Both the position numbers and the translations under genes were made by a program. Source: Streptomyces echinatus (lineage in GTDB: Bacteria; Actinomycetota; Actinomycetes; Streptomycetales; Streptomycetaceae). Taken from it: 64,000 nucleotides of DNA. This document shows positions 42,742 through 52,406 of the stretch, piece after piece (within the stretch, counting starts at the first letter, position 1; every line of letters starts with the position of its first letter). The notes beneath the pieces are model-generated. The model was given only the letters and a program-made list of their open reading frames with translations, was not told where the DNA came from and searched no databases. The stretch is from the NCBI RefSeq assembly GCF_014203595.1, contig NZ_JACHJK010000022.1, forward strand, positions 1-64,000, in the 5' to 3' direction.

Positions 42742-43709
42742 TTAGCCGTTTCAGGCGCCGTGCCACGCGCGTGCCACTACGTCTGCCTCCCCGCCCTGGG
42801 CGCCCCACCGGCACGGGGGCGAGAAGCTGCATAGCAGGTCACTCTCTACAGCCCGGCCCGCCCCAGTCGGCGTCTTCCGCGTGGCTGGGTGTGGGGTGGC
42901 GCACTGATCTGCGGGTTCTCAGGTATGGAGCCGGGTGGTCAGGTGGTGTCATCTTCGCTGAGCGGTGTTCAGGTTCAGTGATCGTTGGTATCGGCGGTGT
43001 CGCGGCGAGCTGTCTGCGTGTCACTGCGGGCATGACGTCGGCCTTGCCCAGCGCCGTTACCGCCCGTTGGCAGCCCCGCACCGCGCGGCAGCCAACGCCA
43101 GGCCGCCACCCGCACCGGGATCACCAACGAGACCCGCGCCCCGGGTTCGGCTTCACTGCCGCACCCCGTTGGCTGTGCCCGGTCTGCCGTCTTCCCGTCG
43201 GTCGGCGGCCCTGGGACGGGCCTTCGTTTGCCGGACGGTTGTGGGGGAGTGCGGGGGTCGGACGGCTGGTGCGAGGGCTGGTGCCTACTGCCAGGCCGTG
43301 TGCCGGGGCACGCGTCAGGACGCGGAGCAGGCCGTCGCCTCGGTATGCGGGAGCAGGGGCGCGCGGGTGATGGTGGTGGTCGCCCGCGTCACAGGCGATG
43401 GCGCAGGTGATGGTGCACCGCACGGCCGCCCAGGCGTTGTGCAAGCGTTTGCCTGGCGCTCTGGGAACAGGTGCGCCCACCTGCGGTCGCCGCGGCGCGC
43501 TAGGACCTGCCGTGCCCAGGCGAAAACGCGCAGCAGCCTGTGCATGATCGCTTAGATCAGGGGGCTGGCGAAGTGCAGGCCGATGCAGCTGGGCCCGTCG
43601 CCTGTGCGTCGGGGTGCGTTTGGTGCGGCAGTGGGCCGAGCGCCGGGGTAGACACCAGGGCTTCGCCGCTACAACCGCCCAGCTCCTGGCATCCCGCATC
43701 CATGAGCCT
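42742..43709. other. No gene recognised
   Basis: Open frames exist on both strands but none shows natural composition, a ribosome site or a family match. Some text near 42960-43240 may be decayed coding DNA. This stretch would be the region beyond the putative attachment site. Confidence 0.4.
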
Positions 43710-44152
43710 TTATGCGTCGGGCCGGCCTGGTGGGCGTAGGGACTCGCGAGCGTCTCGTGTGGGGTCTTGTACGGGGGCTTGCTCCTCCAGTGAGCCGGGG
43801 GCGGCTCGTTCCGGGGCGGCGGGGCTGTTGGCGCTTTGCGGTGGCGGTGGCGGACTGTGGTCGTCGGGGGTGCCGGCTCCGGCCGGTGGTAGGCGCAGGG
43901 TGAGCAGGGCGGTGTCGTCTTCGTGGGGGGCAAGGCGTTGCAGGAGTTGGTCGCAGAAGTCGTCGATGGTTCGGGCGTGTGGTGGCGGGCGAGGAGGGAG
44001 GCGTGGTGGCGGAGTCTGGCCATGCCGGCGTCGATGGGGCGTTCCCGGCTCTCGACGAGCCCGTCGGGGTAGAAGAGGACGGTGGCCTCCGGGGGGAGGT
44101 CTTCGAGCGCGTCCGGCCAGGTCAGGCCCAGGTGCAGGGTGGAGCTCATCCC
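43710..44152 (-). pseudogene. SpoIIE-type PP2C phosphatase, C-terminal remnant (frameshifted)
   Basis: LHLGLTWPDALEDLPPEATV-LFYPDGLVESRERPIDAGMA-RLRHHASLLARHH in one frame, continuing as TIDDFCDQLLQRLAPHEDDT-ALLTLRLPPAG in another. These are the last conserved blocks of SpoIIE/RsbU phosphatases (LLLYTDGLVExR ... DDxALLxxR). The tail runs to 43710. It faces away from the intact phosphatase at 44440. Confidence 0.65.
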
Positions 44153-44439
44153 GGTAGTGCCCGGTCCGTCCCGGTAAGGGCAGTTTTCTGGTTCTGCCGT
44201 ATCGGCCACACGCACCCCAACTCAGCACCCGGCATGCCTCAAGGGCACCGCGCAGAACCTCGTACGCGGTGGTGTGCGGGGAGGTCCTCGACCCGCGTCC
44301 TGATTGGGCGGGCTGGTGGACGGCGACCTGGCGGGTCGAGGGGGACGAGGTCGTCTGTGCTGTACGTGGTCTGGCCGTGTTCCCCTGGGGGCGGGCTCGC
44401 CCCGTGCCCTTCTTCTGGGCATGGCGGGAAGGAGGGGGT

Positions 44440-45750
44440 ATGGACGATTTCGAGGTGGACGAGGTGGTCCAGCGGGCGCTGGACCGGCTGACTCTTCTGG
44501 CGGAGACCACCACCGCCATGACCAGCACGCTCGATTCCTACGCTGCGGTTGGTCGGGTGTGCCGCATCCTGGTGCCTCAGCTGGCCGACTGGTGCGCGGT
44601 CGACCTGCTCGACGACGACGGCCGTCCCCGCCGGGTCAGCGTCGTCCACCGCGATCCCGGCATCCTGCCGGTCGGCGGCCTGACCGGCCTGCTGCCCGAC
44701 GTCCCGGAAGATCCGGTCGGCCCGCTCTCACGCGCGCTCAGGGGCGCCGGCCCCCTGCTGCTGACCGCGGCCGACATCCTCAGCCCCGGCAAGGCTGCCG
44801 ACCCGCTGGACGCCCGTCAGCTCGAGCTGTTCGATCAACTCGGCACCGACACCGCCGTGGTCGCCCCCGTACGCGCCCGCCGCCAGGTCCTCGGCGCCCT
44901 GACCATCGGCCGCTCTGCCCACCGCGCCCCCCTCACCTGCGACGACCTGGCCATGGTGGAGGACCTGACCCACCGCATTGCCCTGGGCGTCGACAACGCC
45001 CGGCTGCACCGCGAGACCCAGCACATCGCCGAACGCCTCCAGCGCTCCCTGCTGCCCACCCTTCCCCAGACCGGCCTGCTGCAGATGGCCGCCCGCTACG
45101 CACCCGCCGCCACCACCGCCGAAGTCGGCGGCGACTGGTACGACAGCTTCCCCCTGCCCAACGGCAGCACCACCATGATCATGGGCGACGTCACCGGCCA
45201 CGACCTGCGAGCAGCGATCACCATGAGCCAGCTGCGCAACATGCTCCGAGGGATCGGCTGCGACCGCCAAGAGCCCCCCGGGAAGATCCTGCACCGCCTC
45301 GACCTTGCCCACAACGCCCTCTATCCGCAGGCCACAGCCACCTGCCTGTACGCCCTCCTCGACCAGGACGACGGCGGAGACTGGACGATCACCTACTCCA
45401 GCGCCGGGCACCCACCGCCCCTGCTGGTCACCCACGAAGGCGACACCCGCTACCTCAAGGGCGGCCGCGGCCTCCTCCTCGGCGTCGACCCCACCCTCTC
45501 GCGCCATCACGCCACCGAAACTCTGCCCGCCCGCTCCACCGTACTCATGTACACCGACGGGCTCATCGAACGCCGCGGCGAAGACCTCCATCACGGCATG
45601 ACCCGCCTACGACAGCACGCCGCCGCCCTCGCCCGCGAAGACCTCGACACGTTCTGCGACGAACTCCTCGCCGGCATGGCCGCCGACCACGCCGACGACA
45701 TCGCCCTCCTCGTCGCCCGCACGCCCGCCCCGTCACAGCAATTCAAGTGA
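44440..45750 (+). CDS. GAF + SpoIIE-type PP2C serine phosphatase
   Basis: 436 residues from ATG 44440 (GGAGGGGGT just upstream; the frame opens earlier at 44269). A GAF-like sensor spans ~25-185 (TLDSYAAVGRVCRILVPQLA, DWCAVDLL). The RsbU/SpoIIE phosphatase domain spans ~205-430: RLQRSLLPTLPQTG, ATTAEVGGDWYDSFPLPNG, MGDVTGHDLRAAITMSQLRN, YSSAGHPPPLLV, MYTDGLIERRGED, DDIALLVAR; metal-binding Asp residues (GGDWYD, GDVTGHD, DGL, DDIALL) are intact. Expected to dephosphorylate an anti-anti-sigma factor in a stress or development switch. Confidence 0.9.
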   Translation: MDDFEVDEVVQRALDRLTLLAETTTAMTSTLDSYAAVGRVCRILVPQLADWCAVDLLDDDGRPRRVSVVHRDPGILPVGGLTGLLPDVPEDPVGPLSRALRGAGPLLLTAADILSPGKAADPLDARQLELFDQLGTDTAVVAPVRARRQVLGALTIGRSAHRAPLTCDDLAMVEDLTHRIALGVDNARLHRETQHIAERLQRSLLPTLPQTGLLQMAARYAPAATTAEVGGDWYDSFPLPNGSTTMIMGDVTGHDLRAAITMSQLRNMLRGIGCDRQEPPGKILHRLDLAHNALYPQATATCLYALLDQDDGGDWTITYSSAGHPPPLLVTHEGDTRYLKGGRGLLLGVDPTLSRHHATETLPARSTVLMYTDGLIERRGEDLHHGMTRLRQHAAALAREDLDTFCDELLAGMAADHADDIALLVARTPAPSQQFK

Positions 45751-45884
45751 CCCTGTAACCGGAGAAGGTCGTCGTTCCTCTTCCAAGCCGCGGTCCTGCC
45801 AGACGAGCCACCAGCCGGAATCCGTCCCCCTGGGCTCGCCCGCCCAGCCAGGACGCGGATTTGGAACCGGCCCGGACACGCTCA

Positions 45885-45902
45885 GGGCCTGGGCACAGGC
45901 CC
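45885..45902 (+). terminator. Possible hairpin terminator
   Basis: 7-bp stem GGGCCTG/CAGGCCC with a 4-nt loop, 135 nt after the phosphatase stop. Nothing else is seen in 45751-46036. Confidence 0.35.
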
Positions 45903-46036
45903 GTCGTCGGCGGACACGATCCTGGTCGAGCATCAGGATCTTCCCCATCCGGCGCGATCGGAAGACGGCTGCATCGAGCATGCCCGCCCCCTTCCAGGTG
46001 AGGAAGGAGGGGGCGTAGGTCTCTTCGTCTTCGGGT

Positions 46037-47015
46037 CTAGTCGTCTTCGATGGGGCGCAGGGCGCCGGGGTCGCCGAACACGATCATGGTGTCGCCGGCC
46101 TGCACGGCGGTCTCGGGATCGGGGTTGGGTTCCAGGGCGCCGTCGGCGCGGCGGATCAGCAGGGGCAGCGCTCCCCCGCAGGCCTGTCGCAGGGGCCGGC
46201 CCACGAGGCGGGAGTCGGCATCGAAGCGGATCTCCTCGATCCGGACGTCGGAGCTGCCGGCCCGGGTGAACTCCAGGAAGTCCACCACGTGCGGGCGGAC
46301 CGCCAGCAGAGCCATCCGCCGGCCGCTCGTGATGTAGGGAGAGACCACGCTGCTCGCGCCGGCGTGGGTGAGGCGTTCGGCCGACGCCGCCTCCGAGGCG
46401 CGCGAGACGATGGCGAGCGAGGGGTTGAGGGAGTGGGCGATCAGGGTGATGTAGACGTTCTCGGCGTCCGAGTCGACCGCGCAGACCAGGCCGCGGGCGT
46501 ACGTGATGCCCGCGCGGCGCAGCACCTGCTCGGAGGCGGCGTTGCCGATCAGGTAGGGCGCGCTCACGCTGCAGCTGCTCTTCCAGGGCGGTTTTGTTCT
46601 CGATGACGACGAAGGGGACGCCCTCGGCTTCGAACTCGCGGGCCACGGCCTGGCCGACGCGCCCGTAGGCGCAGACGATGAAGTGGTCGCGCAGCGTGTC
46701 GATGCGGTGCTGCATGCGCCGCTTCCTTCCCGCGGGCCCGAACCGCCCCTCCACCAGTGCTGTCCCGATCAGCCCCAGGGCCGCGACGAAGACCGCGACC
46801 CCCACCACCGCCAGCGCGGCGGTGAAGGGCTTGCCGGCCTCGGTGAGCCGGTCGGAGCCGGAGAACCCTTCCGTGGTCAGCGTCATCACCGTCATGTAGA
46901 CGGCGTCGGGCAGCGAGAACCCGAGCAGCGCATACCCGCCGACGCCAGCTACGAGCAGCGCCAGGAGGGCGAACGCCGCCAGGAGCACCCGCCGGCCTGT
47001 GCGTGGCGGCCACAC
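46037..47015 (-). pseudogene. Two-helix potassium channel with RCK domain, split by a frameshift
   Basis: First frame (from 47015): TM1 VLLAAFALLALLVAGVGGYA, pore SLPDAVYMTVMTLTTEGFSG, TM2 AALAVVGVAVFVAALGLIGT, then RCK-N Rossmann start HFIVCAYGRVGQAVAREFEA. Near 46570 one extra base moves the text to a second frame that opens with GTG 46567: SAPYLIGNAASEQVLRRAGI, then FEFTRAGSSD-like TrkA-C text ending at 46037 (MIVFGDPGALRPIEDD). The filter is TTEGF rather than TVGYG. Either a pseudogene or, less likely, two coupled half-proteins, since the second frame has its own GTG overlapping the first. Confidence 0.75.
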
Positions 47016-47176
47016 AGCACCTCCTGACCCTTCACCTTTGTCTTCAGTGTCCCCTCCGGGTATCGGGGAGCAACACGGAAGCGGTGCGGCGCCGTGGGGG
47101 CGGGCGGGGTACGCCGGATGCGCGGTGGACGTACCGGGTGGACGCGAAGGGAGCGAAGGGGGGCGAAGGGGCCTGT

Positions 47177-47893
47177 TCAGTGCAGGATGCTGACGGCCCG
47201 CGCGATCACGAGGAGTGAGGTCAGGAGCGCGGAGATGCTCTGGATGGCCATCAGGGCCTTGGCGCGGGTCGACAGCGGCATGGTGTCGGTCGGGCTGAAG
47301 GCGGTGGAGTTGGTGGTGGACACGTACAGGTAGTCCATCAGGGTGGGGACCCAGTCCGAGGTGGCACTCGCGCCGTCGGCGACTTCCTGGACGGCGTCGT
47401 CGTTCTCATCCTGGGAGAAACGGAAGTCCGCCAGGGGCAGGGCGGAGCGGGGCGCCTGGGTGCGGCTGACCGGACCGCCCCGATCCAGCTCCCAGTAGGC
47501 CAGCCCGAAGACGATGATGTTGGTGAGCCAGACCTGCAGCGCGGCCACCAGCAGGGACCGGCCGTCCTTCACCCCGGCGTACACCAGTTCGTGGATCAGG
47601 ATGGCCAGCGCCACGAGGTTGCTGACCGCGATGACGCCCACGAGCGTCAGCGACAGCACGCGGAACGTCTTCGTCTGCCGGGTCAGCCGTTTGGGGTTGA
47701 TGGCGACGAGCGGGATGAGCAGCAGGCATTCCAGGGCGGGCAGGACGTACCGGGGAGCGATCAGCAGCCGCTGCGGCAGCACCAGGTACAGGGCGATCGC
47801 GGCGAGGGTCGCGACCACCGCCGGAAGCCGTGCCTCTCCCCTGCGCTCATGCCTCGGATGCCGGGCACTGGCTTCCGCCCGCGTATGTGCCAT
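47177..47893 (-). CDS. Membrane protein with pore-like C-terminus
   Basis: 238 residues from ATG 47893 (the frame opens 309 nt earlier with unnatural text). About six hydrophobic stretches: VVATLAAIALYLVL, ALECLLLIPLVAI, LTLVGVIAVSNLVALAILI, ALQVWLTNIIVFGLAYW and a terminal helix SISALLTSLLVIARAVSIL. The segment DYLYVSTTNSTAFSPTDTMP before the last helix resembles a two-helix channel re-entrant loop and DUF1345-like proteins. Ion specificity unknown. The neighbouring channel gene is on the same strand 160 nt downstream. Confidence 0.75.
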   Translation of the reverse strand: MAHTRAEASARHPRHERRGEARLPAVVATLAAIALYLVLPQRLLIAPRYVLPALECLLLIPLVAINPKRLTRQTKTFRVLSLTLVGVIAVSNLVALAILIHELVYAGVKDGRSLLVAALQVWLTNIIVFGLAYWELDRGGPVSRTQAPRSALPLADFRFSQDENDDAVQEVADGASATSDWVPTLMDYLYVSTTNSTAFSPTDTMPLSTRAKALMAIQSISALLTSLLVIARAVSILH

Positions 47894-48175
47894 CCCACCC
47901 GGCCTTCCGGTCGTTGCCGCAACGGACCGTGACAACGGCACCTCGCACACCTTCTGCCGTGCCGGGCGCCGCGCACTCCCAGCATGTACCCCGAAGCACG
48001 CGGGCCGTGCCTGCGCGGGAAGGACACCGCCCGGCCGGGTGCCTGCCGGCCACGCGAGCCGACTTTCGCTGCCCGGGGGTGCGTCTTTCAGACGACGCGT
48101 CATGGACGTCGGGCCCGGTGCCGTAGACCGTCGGCGGACGGCGGTGGTGGGGCGGGCCCGGGCAGGGTGGGCCGT

Positions 48176-48315
48176 ATGCAGAAGCTGGATGAGCGTGAGC
48201 AAAGGGATCGGGGGCTCACCCGGGCCCGGTTCCTCGCCGGCGTGGCCGGCGCGGGGGTGGCCGCGGGACCATCGAAGTCGCCACGGACGAAGGCCCGCGC
48301 AACGACTTCAAGTAG
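48176..48315 (+). pseudogene. Tat-exported protein with internal deletion
   Basis: ATG 48176 opens MQKLDEREQRDRGLTRARFL-AGVAGAGVAAG, a twin-arginine-like signal. Directly after it another frame gives TIEVATDEGPRNDFK and a TAG at 48313, which looks like a natural protein end. The middle of the gene appears deleted. 48316-48606 holds no gene. Confidence 0.45.
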
Positions 48316-48606
48316 CCGCGCAGCTCGACCCGAAGATCCTCAGCCTCCGGTCCCGGTCCCACTCAGGTGACTGGGACCGGGGCTCTCCACTTTCGAACGC
48401 CCGTGCAAGCCGGCCCCGCCTCTCAGCGCCTGGCGGCTTCCGGCCAAGGCTCGCGCCGGAGCTCGGCCACCCTCGCTGCTCGCTCAGGGGGCGCGAGCGG
48501 GCCGGCGTAGTTTCTGGACGCGCGCCTGCACGGTCCATGTGCCGCGCGCTGCCCGAGCGCTTGCGCTGCTTGGCGCCGCCGAGGTCACGATGCAAAGGGC
48601 GGGCGG

Positions 48607-48996
48607 TCAGGCGTCAAGGTCGACTTCGGGGTGCGTGAACCGCACAGCCTTGCCCAGCGACCGGGCGTAGGCGATTTCGGCTCGGGTGCTGTCTCCGATG
48701 TAGTCGCCAACTACGAGCACCTCATCAGCGAGCCGGATCTTCGCCCGGTGCAGACCGTCGAGTCGAGCCTTCAGCGCCTCGGCCTCGACAGGAGCGGACC
48801 AAGGTTCGTGCGGCGACTTCATGTCAGTGCCCGGTTTGACGACAATCTTTCCGGCTTTGGTCTCCCGCAGATCGGCCTCGTTCATCTCGGTCATGAAGCG
48901 GGTGGAGCCGCAGATCACGACGATATGCGGGAGGCTCAACAGCTTCTTCGCATCGGCGAGCTTCTTCTCGGCGGTGAGCAGTTGCGGGTATGACAC
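48607..48996 (-). CDS. Nucleoside 2-deoxyribosyltransferase-like protein
   Basis: 129 residues: HIVVICGSTRFMTEMNEADL opens a Rossmann-like fold, and LADEVLVVGDYIGDSTRAEI-AYARSLGKAVRFTHPE is the conserved (D)STxxEIxYAxxxGKPV block of deoxyribosyltransferase-like and DUF4406 proteins found in phages and actinobacteria. The catalytic Glu of true deoxyribosyltransferases probably corresponds to RAEIAYA. GTG 48996 follows AGGAGG by 5 nt. Likely acts on a nucleotide or nucleotide-derived signal; not proven. Confidence 0.75.
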   Translation of the reverse strand: MSYPQLLTAEKKLADAKKLLSLPHIVVICGSTRFMTEMNEADLRETKAGKIVVKPGTDMKSPHEPWSAPVEAEALKARLDGLHRAKIRLADEVLVVGDYIGDSTRAEIAYARSLGKAVRFTHPEVDLDA

Positions 48997-49119
48997 TGGT
49001 TCCTCCTGGTGGTGTGGTCCAAGGGGTGCCTGCGGAGACGAGAACGAGGGTGCCCAAGATCGGTCCTCGAAGTCGCGGGGGCCAGAGCGTGTCTCTTTGA
49101 TGGGTTGGTCAGTTGATCG

Positions 49120-49293
49120 GATGTGTCTGTCCGATTAGTGATCACTGATGCGATGTGGGACCTGATCGAGCCGCTCAATGCCGGCCGATCCGGTCCGGGG
49201 ACGGCGCTGGGCCGATCACCGCGGCACGCTCGAGGCCATCGCGTGGAAGTACCGCACCAACTCGCCCTGGCGGGACCTCCCCGACGAGCTCTA
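49120..49293 (+). mobile_element. IS5-family transposase, N-terminal fragment
   Basis: VRLVITDAMWDLIEPL, then in another frame RRWADHRGTLEAIAWKYRTN-SPWRDLPDEL and a TAG. This is the first ~55 residues of an IS5-type transposase (family form DAxWxLIEPLLP ... EGIxWKYRTGxPWRDLP). The remainder is lost. Confidence 0.65.
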
Positions 49294-49349
49294 GGCCATG
49301 CTCCTGCGTGGAAAGGGTTTATGCTCGCCGGCGACGCGGGGGAGTGAAC

Positions 49350-49373
49350 GGCATCCCGGGAACCCGGGATGCC
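49350..49373. terminator. Perfect palindromic hairpin
   Basis: GGCATCCCGGG-AA-CCCGGGATGCC, 11-bp stem with a 2-nt spacer, 70 nt before the first kinase gene. Could end read-through from the IS fragment or serve as an operator. Confidence 0.5.
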
Positions 49374-49443
49374 CCTTCCTTCCTGCCGGTACCAGGATTC
49401 TCCCAAGGTGACTGAGCAAGACGCTGTAAATCTAGGGGGACCC

Positions 49444-51540
49444 ATGACCCAGCTGCCCGACGTCGAAGTCACAGCCGCCCGCCCGCAGAACAACACGGCT
49501 CGCCTGTCCAGACTCGCCGCCGGCGTTTCGGTGATTCTCGCCGCGTGCGTTTCCTTGACATTCGTGCTTGTGCTGCTGACGCGGTCGGCCCAGCGGCCGG
49601 AGTGGCACCCGTGGGTCTTGGCCCTCAGCGATCCTTTGATGATTGCCGCCTTCGCGGCACCAGGCGCAGTCGTAGCCGTCCGTCGGTCCCACAACCCCGT
49701 CGGGTGGCTCCTGTTGGCGACAGGTTGCGGCATGGCCGTGGACAACCTGGCACGGGCGTACGGCCTCTATGCTCTCCAACACCACCTGCCCGGCGCTCTT
49801 TTGGCGGTCTGGATGTCGACCTGGGCATTCGTCCTGGTCAGCTATCCGATCTTCTTCCTCCTCCTACTCTTTCCCAACGGCCGTCAGCCTTCGACGACCT
49901 GGCGGGCCGCGGCGTGGTACACCGGCATGTGCGCGGCCATCGCTTTCCTGGTGGCAGCCTTCATGCCTGGTCCGCCCAGTGACGGCTACTTTCCCTCGAG
50001 TGACAACCCACTCGGCGTGTCGGCCTTGTCGTTCATGCGCGACCTCACGGGACTGGTGACGATTCCGCTTACCCTGATCCCTTTCCTGCTGTCGGCAGCA
50101 TCACTGATCTACCGTTTCCGAACCAGCCGACGGCCGGTGCGTGAGCAGCTGAAGTGGGTCGCCCTATCCCTGTGGGCGGCCGTGGCCCTCATCGGCGCAA
50201 CCCTCACCGTCCACGGACCGCTAGCAAGCATCGCCACGGGCATGGCCACAGTGATCTTCAGCACCGGCGTGATGATCGCTATCGTGAGGCACCATCTCTT
50301 CGACATCGACCGGCTCCTGAGCCGCTCGCTGCTCTACACCGCTCTCACCGCAAGCGCGATCGGTTTGTACGCCGGAATAGTCAGCCTCCTCGGCCTCTTC
50401 ATCCAAGGCTCCGTGCACGGGACGGCATCGCTGCTGGCGACGGGTCTGGTAGCCGTAGCGCTTCAGCCGCTGCACCGCAGCCTGCAACGCCTCATCAGCC
50501 GACTCATCTACGGGCTGAGGGACGATCCCTATACGGCACTTGCCACCCTAGGGAGGCAAATGGAGGAAAGCACCGCGCCCGAGCAGATCCTGCCGATGGC
50601 CGCGGTGACGCTGGGTGAAGCCCTACGTCTTTCCTATGTGGCAATCCACCTGCACAGCGACACGGACGGCCCGACCTTGTCGACAGCTCGATGGGGAGCA
50701 GAGGCCCGTGATCCGCTCCGACTGCCACTCATCCACCAGGGCGTAGAAGTGGGGTCCTTGGTTGTCGGCGCTCGCTCTCCCGAAGAGCCTTTTACGGCAG
50801 CCGATCTGCGGCTGCTGAGGGATGCCGCCCGGCACATCGCACAGGCAGCAGCCGGAGTCCAGCTGACACTGGCCCTTCTGCGCTCGAGGCAGCAACTGAT
50901 TGCCACCCGCGCTCAGGAACGCCGCCGCCTGGGCCGGCAACTGCATGACGGAGTCAACTCGGCGCTCAGCGAGGTCGTATGGGGCCTGCAGGCCGCACGC
51001 AAATGGCACCGCACCGATCCGGAGAGGGCAGACGCGTTGCTGGATGCCGGGATCACCCGAGCCCGCCAAGGCATTGAAACCGTCCGCGGCATGTCGCGGG
51101 GACTGCGCTCCCCCCTGGACGGTATCGGCCTGCTGGAAGCCATCCGCATCCAGATCGAGCGGTTCCCCCTGCCCGTAACAGCCGACCTCCCTGACGAACT
51201 GCCCGAACTTCCCGCTGCGGTGGAAGAAGCCGCCTACTGGATCGTGGTCGAGGCCATGACCAACGTTCTGCGGCATGCCCAGGCGTCACGCTGCGAACTC
51301 CGCCTGAGCATTGACGAAGACGCGCTGACGGTCGAAGTCGCCGACGACGGCCGTGGCCTGCCCACGCCCCTACGCCTCGGAGTCGGCGTGGGCTCCATGC
51401 GCGAGCGCGCCGCCGAAATCGGAGGCACCTTCCAGATCCGCCATCGCCCCGATAACGGTACCGAAGTTGTTGCCTACCTGCCGCTCACCCTTCCGGGCAT
51501 CGACACCGGGGGCCGCCGAACTCCGAGGAGCCGACCGTGA
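49444..51540 (+). CDS. Sensor histidine kinase (NarL/DesK class), copy 1
   Basis: 698 residues from ATG 49444 (GGGGG 4 nt upstream). About seven N-terminal helices to residue ~290 (VSVILAACVSLTFVLVLLT; LVSYPIFFLLLLFP), a connecting helix with HHLFDIDRLLSRSLLYTALT, a GAF-like domain ~365-480, the HisKA_3 dimerisation helix QERRRLGRQLHDGVNSALSE with phospho-acceptor His501, and HATPase_c (NVLRHAQAS; DDGRGLPTPLRLGVGVGSMR). Overlaps its response regulator by a GTGA, so the pair is coupled. The stimulus is unknown; an almost full-length paralogue lies 1.5 kb downstream. Confidence 0.92.
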   Translation: MTQLPDVEVTAARPQNNTARLSRLAAGVSVILAACVSLTFVLVLLTRSAQRPEWHPWVLALSDPLMIAAFAAPGAVVAVRRSHNPVGWLLLATGCGMAVDNLARAYGLYALQHHLPGALLAVWMSTWAFVLVSYPIFFLLLLFPNGRQPSTTWRAAAWYTGMCAAIAFLVAAFMPGPPSDGYFPSSDNPLGVSALSFMRDLTGLVTIPLTLIPFLLSAASLIYRFRTSRRPVREQLKWVALSLWAAVALIGATLTVHGPLASIATGMATVIFSTGVMIAIVRHHLFDIDRLLSRSLLYTALTASAIGLYAGIVSLLGLFIQGSVHGTASLLATGLVAVALQPLHRSLQRLISRLIYGLRDDPYTALATLGRQMEESTAPEQILPMAAVTLGEALRLSYVAIHLHSDTDGPTLSTARWGAEARDPLRLPLIHQGVEVGSLVVGARSPEEPFTAADLRLLRDAARHIAQAAAGVQLTLALLRSRQQLIATRAQERRRLGRQLHDGVNSALSEVVWGLQAARKWHRTDPERADALLDAGITRARQGIETVRGMSRGLRSPLDGIGLLEAIRIQIERFPLPVTADLPDELPELPAAVEEAAYWIVVEAMTNVLRHAQASRCELRLSIDEDALTVEVADDGRGLPTPLRLGVGVGSMRERAAEIGGTFQIRHRPDNGTEVVAYLPLTLPGIDTGGRRTPRSRP

Positions 51541-52247
51541 ATCAACCAACCCGCACCGGTGCGGACCCACGCGTACGCGTCCTGGTCGCAGACGACGAGC
51601 CATTCGCCCGTTTCGCCCTGCGCATGCTCCTGGAAGCCGATCCCCGCATATGTGTGGTGGCAGATGCTTCCACCGGCCGAGAGGCGGTGCAACGCACAGC
51701 GGAGTACCACCCCGACGTGGTCATCATGGATCTGCGCATGCCCGAGAAGGACGGCGGACCCATCATTGACCGGGCAGGCATCACTGCGACGAAGGAAATC
51801 GTCCGCATGCGGCCCCAGACCCGAGTACTCGTGCACTCCAGCTATGACACAGACCCGCTCGTGGCAGCCGCGATGCGCGCCGGCGCGGCCGGGTACTTAC
51901 GGAAAGCGGACAAGCGGGAGGAGCAGCTGGCCATGCTGGTCCTCGTCGTCGCCAGCGGTGCAGCAGTTTTCAACTGGAGCAACGAACGCATGCGTCACCT
52001 GTTCGACACCGCCTACAACGCGCAGCGTCAATCAGCCCTCCCACAACTCACACCCCGCGAGCGAGACGTCCTCAACCTCGCCGCAACCGCAGAGGAACCA
52101 TCCAACCGAGTCATCGCCCGCAAGCTGGGCATCGGCGAAGGCAGAGTTGCCACCTATCTCTCCGAAGCCAAAGTGAAACTCGGGGCAGTCGACCGCAAGG
52201 ACCTCATTGCCCAGGCCCGCAACGCCGGCCTGGGCATAGAACTCTGA
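51537..52247 (+). CDS. NarL/LuxR-type response regulator
   Basis: 236 residues. Receiver ~12-140 with acidic pocket VADDEPF, phospho-acceptor Asp65 in VVIMDLRMPEKDG, Ser in VHSSY and Lys in YLRKAD; LuxR HTH ~172-232 (LTPRERDVLNLAATAEEPSN, RVIARKLGIGEGRVATYLSE). The GTG at 51537 overlaps the kinase stop. Two features are unusual: a slightly longer loop after the phospho-site (GGPIIDRAGITATKE) and an atypical HTH spacing. Likely serves copy 1 and perhaps copy 2 of the kinase. Confidence 0.9.
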   Translation: MNQPTRTGADPRVRVLVADDEPFARFALRMLLEADPRICVVADASTGREAVQRTAEYHPDVVIMDLRMPEKDGGPIIDRAGITATKEIVRMRPQTRVLVHSSYDTDPLVAAAMRAGAAGYLRKADKREEQLAMLVLVVASGAAVFNWSNERMRHLFDTAYNAQRQSALPQLTPRERDVLNLAATAEEPSNRVIARKLGIGEGRVATYLSEAKVKLGAVDRKDLIAQARNAGLGIEL

Positions 52248-52406
52248 CTCTCGGCCACCCGGAACTCCCATGTCATGACGACGGAAGTGCAGCAGGCGCA
52301 CTGTTCTTCCAGACAAGGCCGTCCGGCGGCACCCACAAAGGGCGCCGATGAGGGCGATCGGCTCGGGGGAAGGTGCCCTCGGGCGCATGCATGGGGAGGA
52401 AACACA

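Noticed and set aside
42333..43370. Forward open frame of 345 codons
   Set aside because: Runs through the tRNA half and its terminator; unnatural composition.
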